A stretch of 64,000 bases of DNA from Antrihabitans spumae (GCF_043944905.1 NZ_JBIMSN010000141.1:11299-75298); one strand, 5' to 3'; counted from the stretch's first letter, positions 16,375 to 25,363 are shown. Made by a program: numbers and translations. The notes: generated by a model not told the origin, from the letters alone.

Positions 16375-17364
16375 ATCCGCTTCGGAATGTTCGTACCGCA
16401 AGGCTGGCGCCTCGACCTCGTCGGCATAGACCCTGCCAACCAGTGGGCGGTGATGCGAGATCTGGCGCAACGCGCTGACGCCAACCCGGATTGGGAGTCG
16501 ATCTGGGTGTACGACCACTTCCATACGGTGCCGATGCCGACGGACGAAGCGACCCACGAGGCGTGGACGCTGATGTCTGCGTTCGCTGCGTCGACGTCGC
16601 GGGTCCGCCTCGGTCAGATGTGTACCGCGATGAGCTATCGCAATCCGGCCTATCTCGCGAAGGTGGCCGCGACGATCGACCTGATCTCGGGTGGACGCGT
16701 CGAGATGGGTATCGGCGGCGGCTGGTACGAGCACGAGTGGCGTGCCTACGGCTACGGGTTCCCCTCTGCCGGTGAGCGTTTGGGCCGCCTCGACGAGGGT
16801 GTGCAGATTTTTCGGCAAGCATGGACCACGGGTTCGGCGACGCTGGACGGCAAGTACTACCAGGTCGATGGCGCAATCGTCAGACCACTTCCTTTGCAGG
16901 AGGGCGGTATTCCGATCTGGGTCGCGGGTGGCGGCGAGAAGGTGACGCTGAAGATCGCAGCAAAGTACGCGCAGTACACGAACTTCGCCGGAAACCCCGA
17001 AGAATTCACGCACAAGTCCGACAATCTGCGAGAGCACTGCGCGACCGTCGGCACCGACTTCGACGCCATCGTCCGCTCGGCCAACTACAACGTAGCCATC
17101 GGGTCCACCGAAGCCGAAGTGGCCGAGCGGTTGTCGGCGTTCAAGGCACGCGTCGAGCCGATCATCGGCCGGGAAGCCGCTGCCGGCGCAGCAGGCGCCT
17201 TCGATGGTTCGGCAGCCGTCGGCACGCCCGAGCAGATTGTCGAGAAGCTGAGCGAGATGCGCGATCTTGGTCTCGGCTACGCGATCTTCAACTTTCCCGA
17301 AGCGGCGTTCGACACCTCGGGTATCGAGCTGTTCGAACGAGAGGTGCTGCCGGCACTGCGCTGA
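16375..17364 (+). CDS. LLM-class F420-dependent oxidoreductase
   Basis: Luciferase-like (beta/alpha)8 barrel oxidoreductase of about 329 residues, probably using F420 or FMN on an unknown substrate. Typical blocks are WESIWVYDHFH, RVRLGQMCTAMSYRNPAYLAK, DLISGGRVEMGIGGGW and IPIWVAGGGEKVTLKIAAKYA. The first standard start is ATG 16387, but the family N-terminus (M-R-F-G-M-F) begins four codons earlier, at an ATC (16375-16377), 7 nt after the AGGG at 16364-16367. I give the ATC start as an inference; the ATG is the fallback. It diverges from the ECF sigma gene. Confidence 0.85.
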   Translation: MRFGMFVPQGWRLDLVGIDPANQWAVMRDLAQRADANPDWESIWVYDHFHTVPMPTDEATHEAWTLMSAFAASTSRVRLGQMCTAMSYRNPAYLAKVAATIDLISGGRVEMGIGGGWYEHEWRAYGYGFPSAGERLGRLDEGVQIFRQAWTTGSATLDGKYYQVDGAIVRPLPLQEGGIPIWVAGGGEKVTLKIAAKYAQYTNFAGNPEEFTHKSDNLREHCATVGTDFDAIVRSANYNVAIGSTEAEVAERLSAFKARVEPIIGREAAAGAAGAFDGSAAVGTPEQIVEKLSEMRDLGLGYAIFNFPEAAFDTSGIELFEREVLPALR

Positions 17365-17415
17365 TCGGCGCCGAACTTGCGCAGTAGTCGACGGCATTGG
17401 TGACAGGATGGCTCT

Positions 17416-18294
17416 GTGGACATCGACGACGTCGCCAACGAGCTGTACGGCGGTGACCCGGCCGATTTCATCGAAGTTCGGAAAGCCAGGGCAGCGCAGG
17501 CTCGCAAAGAAGGCGACCGCGAGCTGGCGACCGAAATCGGGAAGTTCCGCAAGCCGACAACTGTCGGGTGGCTGGTGAATCTGCTCGCCTGGGAAACCCC
17601 GGACGACATCGACGCAGTGCTACAACTCGGCGCTGCCCTTCGTGAGGCGCAACGGCATCTCTCGGGTGCGGAACTTCGCAGGCTCACGACTCAGCGTCAG
17701 CAGATCGTTCGAAAGCTGGCACGCAAAGCAGGCGAGTTGGCCCAGGAACGTGGCCGTGATGTGGGCGAAGATGCGCTTCGCGAGGTCGGGCAGACGTTGC
17801 ACGCGGCGATGGCCGACGACGATATCGCCGAGCAGGTGCGTCTCGGTCGGATCGTGACGGCCGCGAACTACGAAGGATTCGGCCCCGCCGGGTTGACCGT
17901 AGTCGGCGGCAAAGCTCCCGAAAGAGTTGCGCCCAAGCCGAAACGGGATCGGAGCGCCCTACTCGAGGCGACCCGCGCCGAACTCGACGAGGCCACCGCC
18001 GCACTGACCGACGCGACGACCGCCGCGGCATCGGCACAGGAGGAAGCTGCCGAGGCGAGCGCCGCCGTCGAAGACGTCGAACAGCGAATCGCGGAGTTGA
18101 AGGACGAACTAGAGCGTGCGGAGCAAGAGCGGCAGTTCGCACGTAGCGCCGAGAAGGTCGCCACCGACACGGCCAAGCGTGCGGACCGCGATCTGGAACG
18201 GGCTCAGCAGTGGGAGACGAAAGTGCGCAGGATGTTCGACGACCTCAGCGCCGACGACAGTGGTTCGGACGACGACGGCTCGGACGACGACTAG
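17416..18294 (+). CDS. Conserved actinobacterial protein with C-terminal coiled coil
   Basis: Hypothetical protein of 292 residues. The N-terminal 150 residues are mostly helical (ELYGGDPADFIEVRKARA, KFRKPTTVGWLVNLLA), which recalls a family found widely in Rhodococcus and Mycobacterium without assigned function. From about residue 185 it has a long Ala/Glu-rich coiled coil with heptad character and it ends in an acidic Asp/Ser-rich tail (SGSDDDGSDDD). No signal peptide or membrane segment. Start GTG 17416 with AGGATG upstream. It overlaps the convergent LysE-type gene by 4 bp. Confidence 0.7.
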   Translation: MDIDDVANELYGGDPADFIEVRKARAAQARKEGDRELATEIGKFRKPTTVGWLVNLLAWETPDDIDAVLQLGAALREAQRHLSGAELRRLTTQRQQIVRKLARKAGELAQERGRDVGEDALREVGQTLHAAMADDDIAEQVRLGRIVTAANYEGFGPAGLTVVGGKAPERVAPKPKRDRSALLEATRAELDEATAALTDATTAAASAQEEAAEASAAVEDVEQRIAELKDELERAEQERQFARSAEKVATDTAKRADRDLERAQQWETKVRRMFDDLSADDSGSDDDGSDDD

Positions 18295-18929
18295 CTCTTC
18301 GCTCCCGACGCAGCGAGCGTGGCGCCGACTCCGATGATGAGTACGCCGCCCGCGGCGCCGACCGCTTCGAGCCGTTTGGGGGACTTCGCGAACCACGTTC
18401 GAACCGTTCCTGCCAGGAGCGCCCACGCGCCGTCGGAGACGAAGCCGATCAGGATGAACATGGTGCCGAGGACCAGTAGTTGCACCGACAACATGGGTGA
18501 ATCCGGGTCGGCGAACTGCGGTAGGACCGCGGCGAAAAACACGATCGTTTTCGGGTTCGTCATCCCGACGACGACGCCTTGGGTGAACACCCGGCCGTTC
18601 GCTACGGGATCGACTTGCGTGCCGAAGGCGGCTGCCAACGATTTGCGATCTCGGAATGCGTGTATGCCCAGGTAGATCAGGTACGCGGCACCGGCAAGCT
18701 TGACGATCGTCAGCGCGATCGCCGAGGCCGCGACGATCGCTCCGAGGCCGACGGCTACGGCGATCAGTGGGACCGCTGATCCGACGCCGTTTCCGATCAC
18801 GGTGAGCAACGCGGCACGGCGACCGAGCGCCAACGCCCGGCCGACTGTGAACAGCACGCTCGGGCCGGGGATCACGATGATCACGAAGGCCGCGGCGAGA
18901 AAGGCGAGTAGGTGTGCGGTCGGAACCAT
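18291..18929 (-). CDS. LysE/RhtB-family exporter (second copy)
   Basis: Membrane protein of 212 residues with about six helices and the LysE/RhtB signatures VIIVIPGPSVLFTVGRALAL, LAGAAYLIYLGIHAFRDR and GMTNPKTIVFFAAVLPQF. It is clearly distinct in sequence from the exporter at 13577, so it is not a recent duplicate. Start ATG 18927-18929 fits the first helix; the long open frame upstream is a shadow. Substrate unknown. Followed by 43 bp and then the DUF3239-type gene on the same strand. Confidence 0.87.
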   Translation of the reverse strand: MVPTAHLLAFLAAAFVIIVIPGPSVLFTVGRALALGRRAALLTVIGNGVGSAVPLIAVAVGLGAIVAASAIALTIVKLAGAAYLIYLGIHAFRDRKSLAAAFGTQVDPVANGRVFTQGVVVGMTNPKTIVFFAAVLPQFADPDSPMLSVQLLVLGTMFILIGFVSDGAWALLAGTVRTWFAKSPKRLEAVGAAGGVLIIGVGATLAASGAKS

Positions 18930-18972
18930 CGGGTCAGAGTAGCGGCGGCGGCGTACCGGTCGCGACAGGATT

Positions 18973-19641
18973 TCAGCGCAGTTCCGGGGGGAGATCCTTC
19001 GGGTTGACGAAGAGGTGATTGTGCTCGGCCCGGCGGACCTTATCGCTGACCGAGAGATTGTCTGCAAGCAGTTGCCACTCGGCGTCGTCGATCGCGGCAA
19101 TCGCCCGCGCGATGACCTCGCCGTCGCGAGTACCCCACGCGATCGGCATCGGCCGTACCTGCTGCCAGGTGTCGCCGGTGGGCAGAACCGTCCGGTCGGC
19201 CAGAACCGATACCGACGGCACGCGTTCACCCGGCGTCGCGTTGTGGCCGGGTAGCGAGCGCACGCTACGCGTGACGAATGCGTAGCGAGCGCCTGCCGCG
19301 TCCGGCAGTCCGACGTCGACGAGGGCGAGCAGCGTGAGTCCGTCGGAACGGGTTTCGGACACCACCGCCGCGACCAAAGGACCTTCCGCATAGAGCTTTT
19401 CGATGCTACCGACGCGGCGAGGTGCCCAGATCGCGACCCACAGCGAGGTGGCGGCGCCGATCGCGAACACCACCGAGAGAATGTAGGACCACGGATGATC
19501 GAGCGAGATCAGAACGGCAGTTGCAGCACCGAGTACGACCGCGAGCACGATCGCGGCCATGCGTAAACGACGAACGTCCGCGATGGTTTCGTTGACTGCC
19601 TTCGCATGACCCCGGTCGACTGCAAACTCGAAGCGTCGCAC
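18973..19641 (-). CDS. DUF3239-type membrane protein
   Basis: Protein of 222 residues with two membrane helices near 30-48 and 52-72 and a soluble C-terminal beta-rich domain. The domain reads like DUF3239, a corynebacterial/rhodococcal family of unknown function (VGSIEKLYAEGPLVAAVVSE, WQLLADNLSVSDKVRR near the end). Start GTG 19639-19641. It lies just downstream of the XPB helicase gene in the same direction, 67 bp apart, in the stretch that keeps mycobacterial gene order. Confidence 0.65.
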   Translation of the reverse strand: MRRFEFAVDRGHAKAVNETIADVRRLRMAAIVLAVVLGAATAVLISLDHPWSYILSVVFAIGAATSLWVAIWAPRRVGSIEKLYAEGPLVAAVVSETRSDGLTLLALVDVGLPDAAGARYAFVTRSVRSLPGHNATPGERVPSVSVLADRTVLPTGDTWQQVRPMPIAWGTRDGEVIARAIAAIDDAEWQLLADNLSVSDKVRRAEHNHLFVNPKDLPPELR

Positions 19642-19708
19642 CTTTCATTCCTAGCACGAGCAGCCGTCACCGACGCAGGCCTTTATTGTGCGGGCACGGT
19701 TGTTCGGG

Positions 19709-21379
19709 TCAGGCGTCGGTCGATCCGATCGTCGGGCCGAGCAGGTCGTCGGCATCCATGATCCGGTACGCATAACCCTGTTCGGCAAGGAACCGCTGGC
19801 GATGCGCCGCGTACTCCGCGTCGAGCGTGTCCCGAGCAACGACCGAATAGAAGTGCGCCTGACCACCGTCGTGTTTGGGTCGCAACAGTCGCCCTAGGCG
19901 TTGCGCCTCTTCCTGACGCGACCCGAAAGTACCCGAAACCTGCACTGCAACAGATGCTTCCGGCAGGTCGATGGAGAAGTTCGCAACCTTGCTCACGACC
20001 AGAACGGGTATCTCGCCGCGCCGGAAGGCATCGTAGAGTTCCTCGCGTTCCTTCGTCTTCGTCGAGCCCTGGATGATCGGCGCGTTCAGTGCCTCGCCCA
20101 ATTCGTCGAGTTGGTCGAGATAGGCGCCGATGACGAGTGCGGGCGCGTCGGGGTGGCGCGCCAGAATCGACTGGACGACAGGGATTTTCGTTCGTGCCGT
20201 CGAACAGAGTTTGTAGCGCTCCTCAGGCTCGGCGACCGCGTAGGACATTCTTTCGGCGTCGGTGAGGGTCACGCGAACTTCGGTGCACTCGGCGGGCGCA
20301 ATCCAGCCCTGGGCCTCGATGTCCTTCCACGGCGCGTCGTATCGTTTCGGGCCTATCAACGAGAAGACGTCACCTTCGCGCCCGTCTTCGCGGACCAACG
20401 TGGCCGTCAGCCCGAGCCGGCGACGAGATTGCAGATCTGCCGTCATCCGAAACACGGGCGCGGGCAGCAGGTGCACCTCGTCGTAGATGACCAATCCCCA
20501 GTCGCGCGAATCGAAGAGCTCGAGGTGCCGATACTCGCCCTTCGTCTTGCGTGTGATCACCTGATATGTGGCGATTGTCACTGGGCGAATCTCTTTGCGC
20601 TCGCCCGAATACTCGCCGATCTCCTCTTCGGTGAGCGATGTGCGTGCGATCAACTCACGTTTCCACTGTCTGCCTGCCACTGTGTTGGTGACCAGAATGA
20701 GCGTCGTCGCTTTCGCCTTTGCCATCGCTGCGGCGCCGACCATCGTCTTGCCCGCACCGCACGGAAGAACGACGACACCGGATCCGCCTGCCCAGAACGA
20801 ATCGGCGGCCATTTCCTGATAGTCGCGAAGGTGCCAGCCGTCAGTTCCGAAGTCCAGCTCGATCGGATGGGCCTCGCCATCGACGTACCCTGCGAGATCT
20901 TCTGCGGGCCAGCCGATCTTGAGCAGCATCTGCTTGAGTCTGCCGCGCTCGCTCGCGTGCACGACGACAGTGTCGGAGTCGATCCTTGCGCCGATCATCG
21001 GCGCGATCTTCTTGTGCCGCAGCACTTCTTCGAGCACAGCCCGATCGAGGCTGATCAAGACCAGGCCGTGAACGGGGCTCTTGGCGAGTTGCAGCCTGCC
21101 GTAGCGGCCCATCGTGTCGACGATATCGACGAGCAGTGGCTGCGGAACTGCGTAGCGCGAGTAGGTGACCAGCGCATCGACCACCTGTTCGGCGTCGTGG
21201 CCTGCCGCGCGCGCGTTCCACAGCGCCAGCGGCGTCACCCGATAGGTATGGACGTGCTCGGGCGCGCGTTCGAGTTCGGCGAACGGCGCGATCGCCGCTC
21301 GCGCGGCGCCGGACAACTCGTGGTCGATCTCCAGGAGCAGTGTCTTGTCGGACTGGACGATCAACGGTCCGTCGGTCAC
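19709..21379 (-). CDS. XPB-type DNA repair helicase
   Basis: Superfamily 2 3'-5' DNA helicase of 556 residues, related to eukaryotic XPB/ERCC3 and to Rv0861c. An N-terminal damage-recognition-like region is followed by the helicase core: Walker A LPCGAGKTMVG, motif Ia TNTVAGRQWKREL, DEVH box in VIYDEVHLLP, motif III LGLTATLVREDGR, motif V KVANFSIDLPEA and motif VI QRLGRLLRPK. Start GTG 21377-21379 has AGGAG upstream. The next-but-two gene on this strand (22753-25041) encodes the large partner protein often found near it. The two lipoprotein genes between them are on the other strand. Confidence 0.93.
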   Translation of the reverse strand: MTDGPLIVQSDKTLLLEIDHELSGAARAAIAPFAELERAPEHVHTYRVTPLALWNARAAGHDAEQVVDALVTYSRYAVPQPLLVDIVDTMGRYGRLQLAKSPVHGLVLISLDRAVLEEVLRHKKIAPMIGARIDSDTVVVHASERGRLKQMLLKIGWPAEDLAGYVDGEAHPIELDFGTDGWHLRDYQEMAADSFWAGGSGVVVLPCGAGKTMVGAAAMAKAKATTLILVTNTVAGRQWKRELIARTSLTEEEIGEYSGERKEIRPVTIATYQVITRKTKGEYRHLELFDSRDWGLVIYDEVHLLPAPVFRMTADLQSRRRLGLTATLVREDGREGDVFSLIGPKRYDAPWKDIEAQGWIAPAECTEVRVTLTDAERMSYAVAEPEERYKLCSTARTKIPVVQSILARHPDAPALVIGAYLDQLDELGEALNAPIIQGSTKTKEREELYDAFRRGEIPVLVVSKVANFSIDLPEASVAVQVSGTFGSRQEEAQRLGRLLRPKHDGGQAHFYSVVARDTLDAEYAAHRQRFLAEQGYAYRIMDADDLLGPTIGSTDA

Positions 21380-21513
21380 GTGGAGTCTCCTAAATAGGCG
21401 GTAATCGTTCCATTGTCCAGGTCCAAACGAGGTTGCGCTATGCGCGAACTACGTCACCACGCTATTCTGCGCCGAGCGTTAAGACACTCGTCCAACTCCG
21501 AGAAAGGCCTACA

Positions 21514-22032
21514 TTGGCAAACAAGGGATCCGGGCTGCTCAGGCGGCTCGTTGTTGCGACTCTAGCTTTGCTGGCGGTCGGATTTTTTGTGATCGGCTGT
21601 TCATCGAAGTCAGAGACCGCCAAAGCCGAGGCGGGCACCTGTATCGAGATCAAGAAGGCTTCCGCAACCGACGCAGAGACCGAGCCCCTCGACTGCGCCG
21701 ACAACAAGGCGACCTACAAGATCTTCTCGACGAACGAGACAGAGACCGCGTGCCCGTCGGACGCGTACACGACCTACACCGAGACGCGCGGTTCGGACAC
21801 CACCGCCTACCTCTGCCTTTACGAGAACCTGAAGGAAGGTAGCTGCTACTCGCAGGACACCTTGACCAACATTCTCGGATATGCGGAGTGCTCCGATCCG
21901 TCGGCCAAGTTCAAGGTCACGACGAAGGAAGAGGGCACCGAAGACGAGTCCATCTGTGCAGCGGACGACGTCCAGTACCTGAAGTTCCCCGACCCGAAGC
22001 TCACCTACTGCCTGGGTGACGCTGCGGCGTAA
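21514..22032 (+). CDS. LppU-like cysteine-rich lipoprotein, copy 1
   Basis: Secreted lipoprotein of 172 residues. A basic start and a hydrophobic segment lead to the lipobox VIGC. The mature domain has eight well-spaced cysteines in blocks shared with the next gene: GTCIEI, PLDCADN, TACPSDAYTTYTET, YLCLYENLKEGSC, ECSDPSAKF, ESICAADD and LTYCL, suggesting four disulfides. I chose TTG 21514-21516 with GAAAGG upstream; the frame is open further 5' but without signal-peptide character. The function of the LppU family is unknown. Tandem with copy 2, with a terminator-like hairpin between. Confidence 0.8.
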   Translation: MANKGSGLLRRLVVATLALLAVGFFVIGCSSKSETAKAEAGTCIEIKKASATDAETEPLDCADNKATYKIFSTNETETACPSDAYTTYTETRGSDTTAYLCLYENLKEGSCYSQDTLTNILGYAECSDPSAKFKVTTKEEGTEDESICAADDVQYLKFPDPKLTYCLGDAAA

Positions 22033-22042
22033 GTACATCCGG

Positions 22043-22085
22043 ATCGAGGGCCCCGAGTGTCTCGGGGTACGCAGGGGCCCTCGAT
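22043..22085 (+). terminator. Stem-loop between the two lipoprotein genes
   Basis: ATCGAGGGCCCC (22043-22054) pairs perfectly with GGGGCCCTCGAT (22074-22085), and the enclosed sequence has its own CCGAG-tgt-CTCGG hairpin. It starts 10 bp after the first lipoprotein stop. No U-run follows, which is common for actinobacterial terminators. Confidence 0.65.
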
Positions 22086-22112
22086 CGATCGGTTCGAGCG
22101 AAAGAGATTTCA

Positions 22113-22739
22113 GTGCAGCGACGACGTAGGTCCACCGTTCTCGTGACGGCCGCAACTGCACTGTGCCTGTTCGTGTTTGCCCTGCTGACCGGGTGTCAGA
22201 AAGTAGACCCGAAGCCTGTTGCCGAAAAGAGTTCGGCCGAGCAGACATCGACGCGGGCATCCTCCGCGCCGCCGTCGGGGAAGGCGAGCACTCCCAAGTC
22301 TTCTTCGCGCACAACAACTTCCGCGGAGGCGCCACCGTCCGAGGTCGGTTCCTGCATCCGAATCAACAAAGCCTCGTCGACCGAGGCCGATACCGAACCG
22401 CGAGACTGCTCGGCCGACGACGCGACGTACAAGATCTACTCGTCGAACTCGACCGAAGTGGCATGTCCCTCGGACGCGTACACGACCTACACCGAAACGT
22501 CAGGGTCGACGACGACCTTCTTCCTCTGCCTGTACGAGAATCTGCGGGAAGGCAACTGCTACGAGGAGGACGCGCTCACGAATGTCCTTACCTACGTTGC
22601 CTGTTCGGACCCTGCCGCCACCTACAGGGTGACCACGAAGGCCGAAGGTGTCGAGGACGAGAGTGTGTGCGGACCCGACGACGTCCAGTTCCTCGCGTTC
22701 CCTGACCCGCAACTCACCTACTGCCTCGCATACGCCTAG
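22113..22739 (+). CDS. LppU-like cysteine-rich lipoprotein, copy 2
   Basis: Lipoprotein of 208 residues, a paralogue of the upstream gene. Signal segment ends in the lipobox LLTGC, then a Ser/Thr/Lys-rich linker of about 45 residues that copy 1 lacks, then the same eight-cysteine domain (GSCIRI, RDCSADD, VACPSDAYTTYTET, FLCLYENLREGNC, ACSDPAATY, ESVCGPDD, LTYCLAY). The longer linker would place the domain further from the membrane. Start GTG 22113. It converges with the large Rv0862c-like gene, 13 bp apart. Confidence 0.8.
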   Translation: MQRRRRSTVLVTAATALCLFVFALLTGCQKVDPKPVAEKSSAEQTSTRASSAPPSGKASTPKSSSRTTTSAEAPPSEVGSCIRINKASSTEADTEPRDCSADDATYKIYSSNSTEVACPSDAYTTYTETSGSTTTFFLCLYENLREGNCYEEDALTNVLTYVACSDPAATYRVTTKAEGVEDESVCGPDDVQFLAFPDPQLTYCLAYA

Positions 22740-22752
22740 CGGGCGCGTCGGC

Positions 22753-25041
22753 TCAATCGACCAGCGCGACCGACGAGATCCGGTGCAGCGTGAAATGCCG
22801 GACCGCACCCGTTGCCGGATCGATCGCATCCAATTGGCCGCCACCGACTTTCACCGGTTCGACGATCCGGTTGGTCGCGATGCCCTGCGCGTCGACGTAG
22901 CCGATGCTCACGCTGCGGCGCACCCGAACCGCCAATTGCAGTAGCGCCATCGTCGCCGCACCGGACGCGCGCGAGCCGTCGGATCGAACACCGTTGCCGC
23001 GATTGGCTTTCGCGGCGCGATCGCCGGCTCGAAGTTCGACGACGAGGTTCGCAAGCTGGTCGTCGGTCGGAACCGCAGGAGTACGCAGCTGGGGGCGCAG
23101 GCGCTTGCTGACGATCCTGGCGCCACGTTTGCGCACGTCGACGATCACGCCCGAAGAGTCCTCGCCCGCCGGCGCGAAGCCCGCCCGGCGCAGACCTGCC
23201 AGCAGCTCGTTCAGCGGGACGGGCGAGATCGCGACGGTCGCGGCGAGGGCTCGAAGCGCGAGTTCTTCGGCAATCGGGGTAGCGAGCACCTGGGCAAGCA
23301 GCGCAGGGTCCTCGCAGCGGATGAACGATTCCGCCATCCCTGCCCGCAGTTGGCCGTGTCGACGTGCCATGTCGTCGATCAGGTAGGTCAGCGATTGCGG
23401 TATCGGGGTCCGCGACTTGGTTGCGAAGAGGGTGTGCAACTCCGACGCGGTCGCGCCGGCATCGAGTGCTCGTCTGACACTGGTCTCGCCGATGCGGTAG
23501 ACCGTCGCGCCGCCCGCCGATTCGAGATCGGCGACCAGCGAGATGCGTTCCTGCAGTTCGGGAGTGAGGGGTCCGGGAGCGACGACGGTCAGGTCGGCCT
23601 GCACGAGGACATAGTCGACCGGTGGCGGAAGTGCCGATTCCATCTCTGCTTCGGCGTCGCCGCCGTGGAGCAGGGCGCGACCTGGCGAGGTGAGTGCGCC
23701 GCGACCGATCACACCGAGTGCGGTCGCCTCGGTGAGGGTCTTGTCGACGGCGCCGACGGTGAACCGGTTTGCCCAGCGCGGTCTGCGCCACGCGAGTGCA
23801 CGAGCTACGTCCGCGGCGTCCACACCCTCGCCACGGCCGAGTTCGGCCGTCAGCTCGAGAATGAGCCGCCGATCTCGGGCCGCCATGGCGCTTCGTACCT
23901 CGTCGGAGAGCGCGGCGATCGGCTTGTCGTTCGCGTCTCGCATCCCGATCAACCACGGTCGCCTAGCCAGGTCCAGCCACGCCGCTGCGAGGGTGTGCCA
24001 GCGTCGCGCGGGTGGTGCGTCGAGCCAGGCGTCGACGGCGGCCGTCGGTGCCCAGAAGTCGTCGCCGTCGCCGGGTGGTGCCGGGTCGGGTCGGCCGCTT
24101 GCCATCAGCCCCGCTGCGACGAGCAACTCGACGAGCAGGCTGACCCGATCCTCGTCGACGCCGATTCGCTTGGCGATCCGCCGAAGTTCCCGAACGCCCA
24201 TGCCACCGGCGCGTAGTGCAGGCGCGGGCAGTTCACCGAGCGCGTCGATGACATCGGCGCAGTGCCGCAGCAGTTCGAGTGCCTCACCACCTGCAACGCC
24301 GTTGACCTCGGCGGCCTTGTGCTTGCGGGTGTGCAGCGCAGGCTGCATCAGCGTGCTGAGGTCGGATACCGGCTCACCGCGCAGCACCTGCCCGACCTGC
24401 TGCGGCAACTCGACGGTTTGCTCGTCGACCCAGGTCAGCAGGCCGAGAGCGAGCAGTCGCTGCACAGGACGATCACTCGGCGTTCCGGGTGCAGCGTCCT
24501 TCGTCCGCCCGATCGGCGCCGTCACCGCCAGACGATCGAGCAGGGCGCGCTCGCCGGGTGAGAGTCCACTCAGGGCGGCGGCGATGTCCTCGGCCGACAT
24601 CGCGACGACGGGTTCGAGCGACCGGCCGATCGGCCATGGCACGACCTCGACGGCGACCGGAAGCATGCGCAGCGTCTGCTCACCCCACACGAGCGCACGC
24701 GATCGAAGCGTCTCGATGGCGGCGTCGATCGCGTTTCTTGGCGCGCGATCGCCGATGGCCTCCGCAACACGAGCTGGATCGACCGCGACGGCCTGGGCGT
24801 TCTCGATGGCAAGCGCCTCTATCACTGCCAGCGCGAGCGTATTCAGCTCGTCGGCCGCACGCAGGACCGAGGCGCGCTGTTCGGCGCGGTTGGCGAGCAC
24901 GGCCATGGAAGCGGGCAACGGAACGGTGAGGTCCGGCCGCAGGCGGAGGAGTTCGATCAGTTCGGCATCGGAACTCCTCGCCAGCCACCCTGCCAAGCTG
25001 TCGGTATCTGTAGTGCCTGCGGCACGGTCGGTGGCGGTCAT
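22753..25041 (-). CDS. Large helicase-associated protein (Rv0862c-like)
   Basis: Protein of 762 residues of the family found beside XPB helicase genes in mycolate actinobacteria and often annotated as helicase-associated or XPB/Ssl2-like N-terminal domain. No Walker motifs are visible. The N-terminal half is helical with winged-helix-like segments; the middle contains PPPVDYVLVQADLTVVAPGP and the SLTYLIDDMARRHGQLR block. The last 60 residues (VRRSVSIGYVDAQG, RIVEPVKVGGGQLDAI, RHFTLHRISSVAL) resemble a WYL-type beta domain, suggesting nucleic-acid or ligand sensing. I chose ATG 25039-25041; an earlier in-frame start adds seven residues. Confidence 0.8.
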   Translation of the reverse strand: MTATDRAAGTTDTDSLAGWLARSSDAELIELLRLRPDLTVPLPASMAVLANRAEQRASVLRAADELNTLALAVIEALAIENAQAVAVDPARVAEAIGDRAPRNAIDAAIETLRSRALVWGEQTLRMLPVAVEVVPWPIGRSLEPVVAMSAEDIAAALSGLSPGERALLDRLAVTAPIGRTKDAAPGTPSDRPVQRLLALGLLTWVDEQTVELPQQVGQVLRGEPVSDLSTLMQPALHTRKHKAAEVNGVAGGEALELLRHCADVIDALGELPAPALRAGGMGVRELRRIAKRIGVDEDRVSLLVELLVAAGLMASGRPDPAPPGDGDDFWAPTAAVDAWLDAPPARRWHTLAAAWLDLARRPWLIGMRDANDKPIAALSDEVRSAMAARDRRLILELTAELGRGEGVDAADVARALAWRRPRWANRFTVGAVDKTLTEATALGVIGRGALTSPGRALLHGGDAEAEMESALPPPVDYVLVQADLTVVAPGPLTPELQERISLVADLESAGGATVYRIGETSVRRALDAGATASELHTLFATKSRTPIPQSLTYLIDDMARRHGQLRAGMAESFIRCEDPALLAQVLATPIAEELALRALAATVAISPVPLNELLAGLRRAGFAPAGEDSSGVIVDVRKRGARIVSKRLRPQLRTPAVPTDDQLANLVVELRAGDRAAKANRGNGVRSDGSRASGAATMALLQLAVRVRRSVSIGYVDAQGIATNRIVEPVKVGGGQLDAIDPATGAVRHFTLHRISSVALVD

Positions 25042-25100
25042 CAGGTACCAGATTAGATACATGTGCTGTGCGTAGCTGTGGCTCGTGTCAAAATAGGCTC

Positions 25101-25289
25101 GTGGTTAACAACGTGAAGAAGAACTATGTCGATCCGGGGTGGCCTAAGACTCCGAAGGGCGAAGTCGCCGTGACCGAGCTTTCGTCGTCGCGATCCGGTG
25201 GTCTGTCACCGTTCGGCGAGGACACGGAATTCCCTCTGCCCGTCGAGGACCTGCCCTACGTTCACCCGCACACTGTCATCAATCGCTGA
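25101..25289 (+). CDS. Small conserved hypothetical protein
   Basis: About 62 residues, acidic to neutral, without membrane or signal features (core DPGWPKTPKGEVAV, EDTEFPLPVEDLPYVHP). It is divergent from the Rv0862c-like gene, the position that Rv0863 holds in M. tuberculosis, so it is probably a real conserved gene. The start is uncertain: GTG 25101 is given, GTG 25113 would remove four residues, and a start at 25068 would add eleven. It is followed by a strong bidirectional hairpin. Confidence 0.6.
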   Translation: MVNNVKKNYVDPGWPKTPKGEVAVTELSSSRSGGLSPFGEDTEFPLPVEDLPYVHPHTVINR

Positions 25290-25323
25290 GTCGGCGAATA
25301 GCACAAAATCTGAGCAAGACCGA

Positions 25324-25363
25324 AAACGGCGGGCCCGCATCTTTCGATGCGGGCCCGCCGTTT
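25324..25363. terminator. Strong bidirectional terminator hairpin
   Basis: An 18-bp perfect stem (25324-25341 with 25346-25363) around a TTTC loop, rich in GC with AAA at one foot and TTT at the other. It lies between the ends of two convergent genes, 34 bp after the small gene and 15 bp after rpfA, so it can end both transcripts. Confidence 0.9.

Noticed and set aside
19901..21397. A 498-codon plus-strand frame opposite the XPB helicase
   Set aside because: It mirrors the helicase gene in a wobble-complementary frame and shows no domain; the helicase motifs on the other strand are complete.
22736..25075. Long open frames in both directions over the Rv0862c-like gene
   Set aside because: Arg/Ser/Pro-rich composition typical of antisense shadows; the 762-residue product has the coherent sequence.
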